The notes: generated by a model from the sequence alone, not told the origin. A stretch of DNA of 64,000 bases from Coptis chinensis (GCA_015680905.1 CM027379.1:101979001-102043000), one strand, 5' to 3'. Shown: positions 1-12,240, counted from the stretch's first letter. Program-made: numbers and translations.

Positions 1-3000
1 AACACATGCAAAATATATATTGAATAATGAAGGGTTAATACCTTCAATGTGACTACTTACTACTGCGTTTCATTTAATGGAGGGGGTGGTGTTGCTTGGC
101 TTGAGCTTGCTGGTGTGTCTTCTCCAAACCAATAAGTCATTCCCCTACCAGTACCCCTACCCCTTCTACCACCTCTACCCCTTCTACCAGCTCTACCCCC
201 TCTACCAGCCCTTGGTATATGTTCCACTTGCACATTTGTCTGAGAGTTTACTTGCACATTTTCCTGAGAGTGCACATTTGTCTGAGAGTTCACTTGCACA
301 TTTTCCTGATGGGTTTCCTGATAGTACATATTTTCTTGAGAGTTCAATTGCACATTTGCCTGACAGTGCATATTTGCTTGAGAGTTCACTTGTTCATTTC
401 CCTGAGAGTGCACATTTGCTTAAGAGTTCACTTGTTCATTTCCCTGAGAGTTCACTTGTTCATGTGTTTGCTGCTGCATATTAGCCTCATCTTCACACTC
501 ACCTTCTCCTCTCTTTTATCTTTTTTTTGCTTTTGGCATTCCCTTAGTTCCACCTTGTTCTCTCATTGGACATGTCCTCTTGTTATGGCCTGGTACATGA
601 CATAACTTGCAGACCCTCTTCTTGGATGGTCTCTCCTCATTTGCATCCCTAATTCTTTGTTTTCTAGGCCTTCTTGATTTTCTCTCAAGTGGTGGAGGTA
701 GTACCTCATCACCAATTTCAACCTATTAAATGACATTCATGACAATCACTATTAGCAAAGTACAATGAAGGAAAATGAATTTCAAACATAAATAAGTGCA
801 ACATTCACCTTGTCCCAGTCTTCCTCATTATCAAAATGATATATAAAACCAGCATAAGTGGCTTTAAAGGATTGGACATTATAGAATGGACTGCAGTACC
901 TAAATAGAAACAAAAAATGAAATAAACATGTAAATTTGTTGTCAATAAAGGTTAAAATGTAAGCATAGTACACCATTTTTACTTATTGTGCCCAGCTAGA
1001 ACCCTGTGTTCTCCTTTTCCTAATAACACATATTGCATGAACACATGGTATTCCAGTCATTTGCTATACTACACATGTACATTCCAAACCTGTCATATAT
1101 ACCACAAACTTTTTTTCAGTCTTGACATTAATGACACAGAATGAGTTGTGTTCAACTCCTTCAACAAATCCCTCAACAAATCCTTGTATTTTGTATTTGT
1201 TGTACTTGTTTTCTAGCTTATTTATGACTCCCATAGCAACTAGCACCAAATCACTATCAACTAGTTCCTATGAAGTAATCCTCCTTTCATGGATCAACTT
1301 CATTACAGCAAGACTATATTGATCAGCAAACTGCACTAGGGGCTTATCTCTAATTTTCAGTATCCAAGAATTAAATGATTCACTGAAATTATTGGTGATA
1401 GCATCACATTTTGTTGAGAGATCAAAATGTGACCTAGCCCATCTAAGTGTGTTTTGCTTCCCCCTCTAACCACTCTTTAGCTTCCTCATCCACATCCAGT
1501 AATTGTTCCATATATCTATCATGATGGCATTCTTTAAATGCTTCTACTGCCTTCCAGCTCAAGTCCCTTAGCAACTCACCCTTAAAACTCACCTTAAAGT
1601 TTTTGTACATGTGTCTAAAGCAATACCTAAAAAAGAATAGAACCAAAAAAGAATTAAAATACATGTAAATAAGAAAGTGAATACATTATGCAAAGAATTA
1701 CTTAAGAATTAAAATATATTAGCAACACAGTGTATTACCTATGCTTAGCTTCTGGAAACACAGCATCCACAACTTCAATGAGACCCTTTTGTCTATCAGA
1801 GATAAAGGTAAGTGGTTCCTTGTGTATGATCAAATAAGGCCTCAGCTGACTCAAAATCTTCTTCTATGCATCTCCATTCTCACCCCTACAAATATAGATA
1901 CCAATTGGGAAGAGCCCATTTTGTGCATCTAAGGCCATTGCACTTAGACAACATCCACCATATTTCCCTTTCAGAAATGAGCCATCTAACCCAATAATAG
2001 GTCTACAACCATTGACAAATCCATCCAATGATGCTTTGTAAGCAAGCAAGAACCTAACAAATTCCCCTGTTTCACCATGTCTGTACCATTTGACCAGACT
2101 TCCCACATTCTTTATATCTATCTGTTTTTTCAACTCAGATACTACAAGATAACTAGCCTCATAATTCCCATTTATTTTCTCAAACATCTTGACCTTAGCC
2201 TTCCAAGCAGTGTAATAAGATAACTCAACTCTAAATCTCCTCCAAACTTCCTTGTGAACATCTAAAGGTTTCATGTTTGGGTGATCTCTAAGGAAATCCT
2301 CAAGAACTTGTGCAACCCAAGGAGCTTTGGCTTGTTTCACATGATTCTTTCCATCAGCCTCACAAGTATGAGTCCCCACAAATTTCCTTAACTTCACAGT
2401 ATGGTGATCCCTTGTGATACTACATGCTACCTTCCAGGTGCATGGTTTAACCATTTCTTTATCTACATGGTCTTCACCAATACAATAAATTCTGTATCTT
2501 TTTGTGTTATTTTGTTTTTGCTTGAAACTGAATATGTCTTGTATTGCCAAACTCTTCAGATAACTCCTACATCCAGGCATTGACTTCCATTGCATGCCTG
2601 GTTCTAGCTTCAGTTTGTTATCTTCTTTTATATCTTCATCCTCCACACTTGGGATTGGTTCACCCTAATACAAGTTACTTGTCCCCAACCCAAGACTATC
2701 AATCACATCATCTGCTCCTTCTTCAAGATTAGTTGCCTCATTCACCAAATTACATACAGCTTCATCTTCTTCAACATCTTGAGGTGTGAAATCATCATCA
2801 TCATCATATTCAGTTGACTGATTACTAACATACCCACATCTCATATCCACACATGGACCACCAGTTTGAAATTTCTCAAAGTATCTTCCACCCTCTTCAT
2901 CTTCACTATCATCATTCTGTACTTCCCCATTGTTTTCTTCTTGGGCACTTGCTTCTTTTACTGCATCAACAAATGCCTCACCAGTTTCAAACAACTCAGC

Positions 3001-3838
3001 AAAGTCATTGACAACATCTTCTGCAGTTTGTTGTATCCCTTCATCAACTTGGATCCCCTCATATGCATCTTCATCTTCACATGGAGACAGTTGTATAACT
3101 GGAGAAGCTTGGTTTATTGGAGACAGTTATGAGGAAAATCTAGGTGACCTTCTTACCTCAAAGTTAAGAATAGACTTGGGCTTTGTAGGTGTGCTTAGGC
3201 TTTGTGTTGAGACCAACTTGGACTTAGATTCTCATGGAGGAGGAGAAGCTAGGTTTATTGGAGACAGGTCGCTTTTCATGCAACCAACAATTTACATGCA
3301 ATTTTCATGCAACCAACAAAGTACATACAAACATACCTTTCTGCAAGTTAAATAATCCTTCCAATGAACTAAAGCTTGAGCTAAGAAACAACAATCAAAC
3401 CAACTGATCATGACCAGAAATTAGGGTACGTGATGATGGGGAGCAGAAATTAGGGTACGTGATGATGGGGAGCATTCCTATCCTTTGTAATTTGATGATT
3501 AGAGAGATGAGAGAGATGAGGGAGAGATGAGAGATCTTGTTTTGTTTTCTCGTGATATCAGACAAATTGTAATGTTGTTGATCGAAATTGTACAAGAGAT
3601 AATTTTGAAATTGTAATGGAATTTCGAATCGAAATAAAACAAATGAATATTTCATTACAGTTTCACGTGCAAGTCATGAGTCACGAGAGGGGTAAAATTG
3701 CCATTTTGAAGAATACATACGGTGGAGTTAAAGTTGACTGATTCAACTAAAAGAACTGGGGCCAAAAATGAATTTAGCAACTTAAGAGAGCCAAACGCTA
3801 ATATCCATATATAAAGTGGGGCCAAAAGCTAAATAACC
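1..3838 (-). mobile_element. Mutator-like (MULE) DNA transposon, decayed
   Basis: This is a class II cut-and-paste element. It is called from the MULE transposase relic it contains and from the A/T-rich non-coding edge at about 3700-3838, which reads inward on the minus strand as GGGTTATTTAGC followed by GGCCCC. No matching inverted copy of that edge is seen in the first 60 bases, so the left end probably lies outside the window, or this is a MULE without long terminal inverted repeats. A short GGGTTA match at 32-37 is too weak to call a terminus. No 9-bp target duplication could be confirmed. The family is secure from the protein; the exact ends are not. Confidence 0.75.
60..3080 (-). pseudogene. 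MULE (MuDR-type) transposase, broken
   Basis: The relic reads on the minus strand in family order. An acidic N-terminal region (about 3080-2665) is followed by the MuDR DNA-binding and transposase core (2646-1741). The first catalytic Asp lies in IIGLDGSFLKGKYGG and the second in TFISDRQKGL. The downstream block NNFSESFNSW lies near 1390. A SWIM zinc finger (CTC...TGIPCVHA, about 1085-1035) is followed by a CX2CX4HX4C zinc knuckle (CKLCHVPGHNKRTC, about 620-575). The C-terminal tail (413-60) has degenerate Q/N-rich repeats and an Arg/Gly-rich block. Short introns separate several blocks. It is non-functional: in-frame stops lie at about 2665, 1866, 1279, 1057 and 420, and a frameshift lies near 1445. 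The presence of D, D and the zinc motifs makes the family assignment firm. Confidence 0.85.
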
Positions 3839-4362
3839 CTTATTTTTATGATTTTCTATATCCAAAAAAATTGATTTTCCATTATTATATCCGAAAATGG
3901 ATCCTTTATGAGTTACTAGCAAATATGCACGCTCAATGAGCGTGGTATGCAGAGTGGTGTTGCAACCTGTTCTTTGCTGTAAAATTTAAATTGAACTGCT
4001 GCTTAGTGCCTACAACATCCACTTGCTGACCCACACTAAGTACCAACCAATATGAGTAGCCAAGACGATCTGCTTCAAAATACTTTTCAAATGACCTTGC
4101 ATTATGAAAAGCAGGCAGTCTTTGTTAAACTCAACCAAAATAGTTCCAGAACAACCACTGTAACAAAATTGTACCAACAACACCTCATAAAATATCCAAT
4201 TAAATTACTATCAATAGCAAGCTTACTCCTACGTTTTCGCACAACACATTTCCCCTAGGACATGCAAGTATACTATCGGGCATGTGGTCTAATCCATACT
4301 ATATCGACATCATCGCACTTGTATGCAACTCAAGAACAAAAATTTTATGATTCGGCTGTATT

Positions 4363-4970
4363 TCATGCAACACTCTCAAAAGCGAATTGAGTATGAGAAC
4401 TATATCTTGGCTTCTGACAGGAAGTAGATGCAAGTCCTTGAAGCATCCTCACATCTTCAGTGGTATCATTTAAATAGTATCTGGCCTTGCTCGGCTCCTG
4501 CCCAACTGTACATGCAAAGATTTCTGGAACTGCTGGATTAAAAGTTGCACTTGATATAGCTTCAAATATGTCCTCGTCAGATCTGTCATCTCCAATACAC
4601 ATAACAAAATCAGGTGCCTTCCCACTGCTAAATAATGTAAAGAGAATTTTCTTTGCAACTAAAGTTATAATGATTCCCTGCAAACCAACAAACAATTTTA
4701 CAACAAACACTTGGCAACTAAATGAGAAAGAATAACACTTTTATGTAAGAAGACCTGTCTGTCAGACCTGTGGCTTAACTTCGACAATATGCTGCCCCTT
4801 TCTTAACAGCAACAAGTTCATTAGCAAGTACACTTTCCAAATAGTCCAATAGCTCCATGGCCTAACAGGACCCAGATTCTGGATCTACATCCTGATGGTG
4901 CCAAACTAATGCACTCTCCTTGGATTCTATGAAAGATCCATCAATTGTCTCTGTATACAATCCATCACAG
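4363..4970 (-). pseudogene. Class II trehalose-6-phosphate synthase/phosphatase-like gene, 3' exon fragment
   Basis: Two exon pieces of a class II TPS (TPS5-11 type) remain. The last exon (4677-4363) encodes the end of the HAD-type phosphatase domain, with CIGDDRSDEDIFE and then EIFACTVGQEPSKARYYLND and a natural C-terminus. The exon before it (about 4960-4760) shows DGSFIESKESALVWHH and ELLDYLESVLANELVAVKK. Class II TPS proteins are signalling or regulatory members of the trehalose-6-phosphate pathway and have N-terminal glucosyltransferase and C-terminal phosphatase-like domains; only the latter is represented here. The upstream exon has an in-frame stop near 4875, a one-base insertion in the KKGQH stretch (about 4795) and a further frame break near 4960. 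It lies inside the Helitron at 3916-7269, in the same orientation, and is best read as a capture. Confidence 0.85.
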
Positions 4971-5140
4971 GCTTAGGCTCAGGCTCCACAATTCTTTTCC
5001 TATTGAATCTAAGAAGAGAGTAGGAGACGCATTTTCGTGCTTAATTGAAATTGACTTGGGGATGTGCAACAGTGGACAACAACTTTTTTTCTTTGTTCAA
5101 AATGTTCTTACTTTCGATCGACTTTTTCTACAACAACAAA

Positions 5141-5148
<8 letters not shown>

Positions 5149-5193
<45 letters not shown>
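5149..5193. repeat. (AT)n microsatellite
   Basis: An uninterrupted run of about 22 AT dinucleotides follows a poly-A stretch. It lies between the TPS and CDPK pieces inside the family A Helitron. Its length is likely to vary between individuals. Confidence 0.95.
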
Positions 5194-5195
<2 letters not shown>

Positions 5196-5830
5196 CAAAA
5201 CCTAAATGAGCTATTAGCTAGTAACCAAACAAATGTGAGAAGCTCCCTCATTCCTTTAAGTTGTTGGGCACGCATGAATATTGGTCATGCAGTTTCTCGC
5301 AATGTAACATAAGATTTCCACCCACACTATCCAATCCAAATAGTTGTACAGTAAAAAATATATAATTCCGTCAAAAAGTGCTGACTTGTTTCTCTTTCGT
5401 TTAATTGTCGCAGATCTTATATCTATAGATAGTTTAAATTGCATGTCAATTAATTGTCCTAGCAGGCTCTGAAACTTTACGCCAAGAATTTCTTTTAAAA
5501 TCTCTGACGCAATGGATGATAGCCTGTGTAACTCCTTTTTTAGTTTATGTAAACCATTGAATGTGTTAGAGATGAAATTATCTATTGATTAATTTAAGGG
5601 TCAAGCAGCAGCAAAAGAACTAATCCAAATTTGGCAACTGCAGCATAATATTAATTGCTAGTATCTGTGCATTGTTTTGCCCATTTGAACATATTGGGCG
5701 TTTTCAATATATAATCATATTAGGACATTTCAACATAGATTACCGGATCTATAGGGGCTAACTGTACTTTCCCAAGTCACAAAACACCATATATAATGTG
5801 AAAATGTATAGTTTGGAGAATACCAACTAA

Positions 5831-5913
5831 CCTGCCCAGAAAAGTGGAATCCCAGAAAGTAGGATGTACATGATTAGTCCAGCACTCCATACATCAACCT
5901 CAGGACCATAATT
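5831..5913 (-). pseudogene. Calcium-dependent protein kinase (CDPK), single exon fragment
   Basis: The minus strand encodes NYGPEVDVWSAG followed by LIMYILLSGIPLFWAG. This is kinase subdomain IX of plant CDPKs (usual form [27 protein letters not shown]). A GT splice donor follows exactly where CDPK genes commonly have an intron, after the FWAE codons. Only this exon tail is present; the rest of the kinase and the EF-hands are absent. The D-W-S/A-G motif is intact. It lies inside the family A Helitron in sense orientation, so it is read as captured genomic DNA with the intron boundary retained rather than as a retrocopy. Confidence 0.75.
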
Positions 5914-7268
5914 CTATTTGAGGACTTTTGTAGAGACTAATCAATGTAATTAATAGTTGGAAACAGAGACTGATCAATGTAATTAATGAAACTTGGAACT
6001 GCCTTCATCAAGCACAAAACTTCGGTTTCTCTATCTCTGACGCTGCCGTTCTCAACGATCATGAATTGCATTGTCATTAAGTACTAATGAGCTCTCTTGA
6101 GCAGAGATCTCCATTGAGTGCAACTGAATTATATGGTGGCCAAAAGAACACACAAAAATCGCCTCATTAAATACAAACACCACTAAAATTATAACCAAAC
6201 TAACTACCAAAAAACAAAGTAAATATAAACAAAACTAAACTCGTAAATCATACTATTTCCTCAAACTCGTAAACAAAACTAAACTTGTAAATCATAACAG
6301 AAGGCTGTGAGTTGGTCTATATATAGAAATATATAGAAAGGGCAATAGAAAATGAAAGATTCTTAAGATATGCTGGAAACTCGTGTATAATGGAATAGCA
6401 GTGCTATATTCGTTAGGATAACAATCACATAGAAGACACACACAGAGAGAACGCGGTGAGAAATCGTGAACCATAGAGATTGCAAATCTTTTATTTTCTC
6501 CAAAAGACAAATGCAATTGCTAATGCTCTCTTGCCTCTCTTGGTGAGTTTTTAATTGAGATTAGTATATGAGGATGTATAGTCTGATGGTTGATTCATTT
6601 AGTTCTATACTCTTTATCACATGAGAGGTAAAGTGGACCATACAGAGGAAGTTAGATTAAAAGTTTGAGTTTTAGATAATTAGTTAGGGTGTTAATCCAT
6701 AAGATAGCTGGTGCATTCTAAATTCACCAAATTCCGAGATTATACACTACCTCATGCTTTAAAAAAGAGATAAAAGAGATGCCTCACCTTACCTGAAACG
6801 GATTCCATCCATCTAATAAGCTTAAGGATAGCTACTATACTGACATGAAACCAAGACCTCCCGCTTGCAACCAAAAAGGGTTATTGGTTCTCTAGCTTTT
6901 AATTCTTATTTTCTTGAATGGAAAAACAGAGAGTGTGGATTTCCTTTGCAGACTAAGTTAGGGTGTGGATATATCAAACGGTCCTATCTCACCTAGTTCA
7001 ATGATATGTGACAATAGCTGTATAGTTGTATTTGGATTCCACTCAACAAACAACAGTTCCTTCTTAGCCCATCCTCTCTAGATTGAAGAAATCAATTACG
7101 TGTGAATAGTAGCGGGAGACGAACAATGAGAAATTCAAGAAATCGAGAGACCTACAAATGCAAAAAGACTAAAATACCCTCACAATAAGCATAAAATTAC
7201 CAAAATACCCAGAGAACGTACACCAAAATTACTATTCCTCAACCCCCATATTTTTCTATAGAGTAAAG
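5914..7268. other. Helitron interior without a recognised gene
   Basis: This stretch holds no host gene that I recognise. The last ~120 bp on the minus-strand 5' side (about 7145-7269) are the conserved family A 5' region, with short T/G-rich phrases such as GGGTATTTT and the string TATTTTAGTC that recur in the 36294 copy. Open frames here are short and show no domain. Confidence 0.5.
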
Positions 7269-7465
7269 ATATGCTGATGGAAGCATTACGAAGCTGCTTC
7301 ATCAAGGTGTCTCAGATTGCGGCTGCCATTACAAAACTCGAAAGCAGGAAATTATGGAAAGTACAAAGAAGTTCGTTTCCGTGTGGTATTGACAATTAAA
7401 CATGGCACGTCAAAGACATGAAAGCACCTTGGCCAGATATTAGAGCTTATCTTTCCAGTATGTAA

Positions 7466-7878
7466 GGGTGTGTTTGTTATGATGGAAACACTATGAAAAT
7501 GAAAGGAAAATAAGAGTGGTCCACCTTTTCTATAGTTTTTAAGGCGTTTGTTTACCTATGGAAAGGAAATGTGCTTTTCCATGAAAAGGTTTTGTGTCCT
7601 TAGCTAATCCCTAAAAATTTTGTAGAAAGGAAAGGAAAGGAAATAGATAGATAGGGCTTACTACTAATACACCCATGACCCAACAATACAATTATTCCTT
7701 TCCATAGCTTTTGCAAACAAACATGATTATTCCTTTTCCCAGTTTTTACTTTCCTTTCTCCAGTTTACCAAACACATACCATTTAAAATTATTTCCTTTC
7801 CATTCCATTCCATTCCATAGTGGACAACCCATTTTATTTCCTTTCCTTTCCATGAGTTAAAATTTAACAAACACACCC
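7466..7878. mobile_element. Tourist-like (PIF/Harbinger) MITE
   Basis: A 413-bp non-coding element has 14-bp perfect terminal inverted repeats (GGGTGTGTTTGTTA at the left, its complement at the right). It is flanked by TAA on both sides (7463-7465 and 7879-7881), the three-base target duplication of PIF/Harbinger elements. The interior is rich in GGAAAGG/CCTTTCC phrases that also pair between the two halves. The perfect repeats suggest that it is not very old. Confidence 0.85.
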
Positions 7879-8234
7879 TAAGTATAGAAGATTTTAGCTA
7901 TTAATGTAAACACTACACCATATCAATTCAGAAATCTCATTGTGCCCTTACTTTGAGACCAAAAGCCTTCTGTCTGACAATAACTTAACCTTTTCTTTAG
8001 AAACTTAAATTGCTTTGTGTATAGGTGCTGTTGTTTACAACCACAGCAATAAGGAGTAAACAACGAAAACAACACATGTTGTCACCACCTACGTAGTCCA
8101 ATCATGAGCATCTCCCTCAACCTTAAAAAAGAGCAAACTCTAGAAGATTTGCTTTTGCTTTGCTCTAGGTTAAGCAACCACGTCATGGTCTACCTGGCTC
8201 AAATAAGGATAACATCAGCAGCCTGGAAGGATAC

Positions 8235-8795
8235 TTGACCAAAGAGCCAATAATCAACTCTGTGGAAACCATGCCTGGAACCTATCATCACATCCCCAAT
8301 GTCGGTTATACTACATACACAAGCGAGAAGATGTCTTACCACACGCACCTAAATCTCGAGCTTTTGGACGCTGTCCATCTGATATGTGCTATGCTTCTGG
8401 AAGTTCCTAATATGGCAGTGAAGACTCATGATGCCAAAGGGAAAGTCATAAGCAAGACATTCCGTAAGCTGTTTGAGGAGAGTCAGAGACAGACTTTTAC
8501 ACCCTCCCCTGGAAATGTTTGTGATTACGTAATGGCTGCCTCTACAATTTTGTTTTTCCAAGAGCGATTAATGGAGAAGGAGCATCCGTGCACTTTTTGG
8601 GTTGCAAGGTCATTACGTTTGATATGCAGAGACATAAGACGAAGGATATGCAGTTATCTGAATAATAGGATGGAGAAGGAGCATCTGCATATAAATATAT
8701 TTTTGGTAATGGATCATAGTCTCATAGATCTGCTCTTCAATGTAGACCCCGAACACCCTCCACCCACCCCCACCCCCTGCGTGATGGTGGTATGA
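8235..8795 (+). pseudogene. eIF3 subunit C (eIF3c) internal fragment in a chimeric reading frame
   Basis: A continuous frame contains about 74 residues (8331-8553) that match plant eIF3c, the scaffold subunit of translation initiation factor 3: LNLELLDAVHLICAMLLEVP, then THDAK, KVISKTFRKLFE and RQTFTPSPGNV. In eIF3c this region precedes the PCI domain. The sequence before it (from 8235) and after it (from 8554, with FQERLMEKEHPCTFW and a repeated MEKEH phrase) does not match eIF3c and is unrecognised. The frame has no ATG at its start; it opens with TTG. With only about 8% of the parent protein and foreign flanks, it cannot act as eIF3c. The matched part has no intron or stop, so it could be one exon or a retro-derived piece. 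Confidence 0.8.
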
Positions 8796-11650
8796 ACGAT
8801 GTCAAACCTAGGTACTTACGATTTTAAAGGATGCGAAGCTTAATTCCACCAAAGATGAAGAGGAGCCTAAACAGAGACATTGTTTCTTAGGAAGAAAAGA
8901 TGGCTTCTTCAATTAAGGTAACTGTAAAAATCTTATATCATATAGACTGAGTATGGTTGATTTTTAATTTATCTGGTGCTCAATTTCTTTTTTCAGACTG
9001 CTTTTAGTGGTAAACACTATCGACACATGATATCGCAAATCAAATAATCACTCAGTAGCTTAAGATACCATACTGCAAAGTTTCAGAAGGTGTTGGCACT
9101 TGAGTTCTACTTCCGTTAGTCTTGAGTTGAGCAGCACTTTCTTACAATTTCTTTGTGTTGTTGTTGGTTAACAATGGTTCTCTGTTTCAGTTGGTTTTTT
9201 GTTTTGCTGAAAATATATTTTCTTAACTACAACTGTAACTGATAATTTATTGTACATTTGTACCATATGACTTCCCAAGTATATTTTGGTAACAGTATTT
9301 ACTTACACATTGGTCAACATTAGCCTAGATTCACACCGTTGACCGATCACAATTTTTGTTACTGCCTTCCCTATTATCTTCGACAAGTTACTGTTTTATT
9401 CTAATCTATTGGCTGCATTTAGTTTTTCAGTAGTACTTCGTTGTTCTTCGGCTTCACAGCATGCAAATCTCCTAATCTTATCGTTTTTTTAACATAGTAA
9501 TCGCAAAAGCAGACGTCCATAATGAATGCCTGATAATCACTATCAAATAGACTCCATCAATACATTACTTATCGTAATGAAGGTATTGATCTAACATGAA
9601 ATAATCCATGTTCATTTTTTTTTTTCTATCTGTTTCAGTTCATAGTTTTTGTTATTTGCTAATTAAACAACTTCATTTGCCACCCCTGCGATGACTGAGT
9701 CAATAAATGATCAAGAAATAGTAATGACCGAGTACTGACTACTTTGATACTTTTTTTTAGCATGGCAACTGTACATTCCATCTTTAATCTTCATCTCATG
9801 CAGTGAACTATTATTTAGGTGTAACTTAAATGGTTCTTAATTTAGAGGATCCTTGCCTTTACACATTCATCTGACTTTATTTAGATTCGCCTCGATCTCA
9901 AACTCTTACATCCCATTTCTCTCAAACCACCCATTGACAGGAATGATTAATCTATATATTTCAAATGTATGTTTTTATATTGGTTTTGTATTCAAGTAAA
10001 ATAGATTAGGAAATACATTGCAGGCAATATACGGTATATGAGTTTGGTATTTTAGATGTGTTTGCAAGCATACTGATTTTGTTGGTTATTTCATATATGA
10101 ATGTCTAAAAAAATAAGACCCCATCATTGGTAAATGCAACTTTAAACTGTAGTTGTGATACTTTACCATACAATATTGTTTCTTTTGACGAAAAAAGTAT
10201 TGACAATATTTACAATGAGACAATTACCCCATAATATTATGATGTTAGATGCTAAAAATAAAATGCTTCTAATGACTGATTTTGTTGTATGTTAGTTTAG
10301 GTTATCCTTTATTAATCCCCTAAGAAAGTTTGTAGCTTAGCTAATTCCTATATACTCAAGGATTTGGGCTGTAACTAATTAATTTCAAACTGCACAGGAG
10401 AGGGGTTTACTAGAAAAAAAAGACATGATATGGATTGAAGATGGTTGGGTTGTGGTGCAAACATTTACTAATTATAATCTACCATGGTGGTTGTTCTCAA
10501 GATAAGGGGAAAATTATAGCACATGTGTGCAGTTGATGCAGTAGCAAATATATTGAGTAACTATGTAAGAAGACCTAACAAATGGAAATTATGGTATTAA
10601 TATTCTTAACTTTGATCTCCTTTATTTGATGCCAAGTTTGGTATTGCGTTTTACTATTAGAAACTATATAGTCCTGCCTACTTGGGGTTATTAGAATGGC
10701 ACATTTACAAAATGTGGAACATTAAGCATAGGTTGGGTTATAGATGAGTTGAGTTACCGTATGGGTTGTTGCCCATTGCATATAGTTCTTTACTAATTGT
10801 AGGAAGATATTACCTACTTTCAAGAATTGTTACCCATTTCCTTATATCAATTGCCATATACCCATGTTTTGAGTTTTTTTTAATTTTCCTAATAAATTAT
10901 TCACCATTTTTCGTGGGCAGGGATGGACATAATTCTTTTTTATTCTCTATGAAAGAACTTAGAGTTTACAATTTTACCCATTTTATTTTGACTCAACGAC
11001 ATATTCAACATTTTCCTCTCCTTTTCTTAAGGGAAGAAGGAAATTGAAACAAGAGTATGAGCATAATACATATCTGAAATGAGGACACTTTAATAAGAGC
11101 ATAACTGTCAATCATAAGCACATCCACAATTATCAATCATGTTTGTTGCAAACAATCATTTGTAGAATGTCATTGAGATTATGTAGCTTAAAAATATTGC
11201 TCACTGTCATTGCTATTGTTTCTTTCATGTTCACGCATGATTAGTTAATATCACTCATATAAGTCTTCTTCACTATCAATCATATGAAAATTTCCATGGT
11301 TGCGTGTGAACAAACGGTGATGAAGTCTTTCTGTTACGTTGCAAGGATCATGTATGTCATAGGATAGGATATGCTACTACCAAATTTATTTGATCTGAAA
11401 TCAATAATTCATTATGTTTGATTAAATTACATATGTGGAAGATACTTCAAGGTTATGGAATTTCTGTTATCATTTCTATGGATTTTATACATGATTGTTG
11501 GATTTGATATGTTAAGTTATTAGGTATAGTGTATTGGTTTTTTTTGAATGTGGGTTCATTTTTGGGTTCATAAAATGAATAAGTTAGAGTAGGTAATATA
11601 AACATAGTTCTTAATGTTATTAGCTTATATTATTGATTGGTTGATTGCCA
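8796..11650. other. AT-rich intergenic DNA, nothing recognised
   Basis: No gene, RNA or clear repeat structure is visible. Open frames are short and of random composition, including the one at 10766-11047, which is Phe/Leu-rich and has no domain. Homopolymer T and A runs are common. Confidence 0.5.
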
Positions 11651-12240
11651 CATTCAAATCTAAAACCTTGCAGAACTGTGCCAGCCTGCCAAGTGGTCAA
11701 GGGGCTCAAATCATGTCAACTGATTTGGTTGCAGATATGATTCATATCGAATTTAGGTGAATGATTGTAAGTTGGCTTTACATTCTAAATTTGCATTGAG
11801 CAGGCAAAGCGCTTCTACTCATCGAGAACAAAAACTGTATACAATTCCAAAGTCAGGTAAATTTGTCTCTACCTACAGGGAATTCTCTACCATTATTATT
11901 GCCCAAGTTCCCTTTTTATTAAGCTTATGTTTCATAAATGTCTTACTTACAGCTAATTAAAACTTTTGGGTAGTTTCTTCATAGTCCTTTCAATCACTCA
12001 GTATCTATCCAGCCGACCTGCATAATTCTCTTTCGCATTATGTCGAATAATTATGGGTACATTTTTTTGTATAAAAAATCTCCTCAATTGAAAATATTTG
12101 GTTGTTTAGATAAGAAAAAGGTACTACAATTATTTTTTTACATACGATTCATTGGTTAAACCATCATTTCAAAGAATTTAGGTTGCAGAAGTATGCTAAA
12201 ACTCAAGTTTTGCAAACTGAAGGTAAGTCTATATGACAAC
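11651..12240 (+). other. Exon-like pieces of unknown origin
   Basis: Three short segments look like splice-bounded exons. One follows a TTGCAG acceptor at about 11673 and reads NCASLPSGQGAQIMSTDLVA. One after an AGCAG near 11803 reads AKRFYSSRTKTVYNSK and runs into a GTAAAT donor. One near 12183-12222 ends in GTAAGT. I do not recognise the protein and cannot show that the three belong together. They may be remains of one captured gene fragment in the plus-strand series that follows. Confidence 0.25.

Larger units (their letters stand above)
3916..7269 (-). mobile_element. Helitron with both termini, carrying captured gene fragments (family A, copy 1)
   Basis: Read on the minus strand, the element starts with TCTTTACTCTATAG at 7269, preceded by A. 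It ends with a perfect 7-bp-stem hairpin (CACGCTC-loop-GAGCGTG, 3928-3944), an 8-nt spacer and CTAG (3919-3916), followed by T. A|TC...CTAG|T with a 3' hairpin and no target duplication is the Helitron signature. The length is 3354 bp. No Rep/helicase gene is visible, so it is non-autonomous. It holds pieces of a TPS gene and a CDPK gene, both in the element's own orientation, as is usual for Helitron captures. Its first ~70 bp resemble those of the element at 36294-39986. That the two ends belong to one insertion is an inference from orientation, family match and flanking bases. Confidence 0.8.

Noticed and set aside
77-605. Plus-strand frames over the left end (Tyr/Pro-rich and Leu-rich repeats)
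   Set aside because: They are the complement of the Q/N-rich tail of the MULE transposase, which has the zinc knuckle and family order in its favour.
32-3839. GGGTTA matches at 32 and 3839 as MULE terminal inverted repeats
   Set aside because: Only about six bases match and the 9-bp flanks differ, so the left end is not supported.
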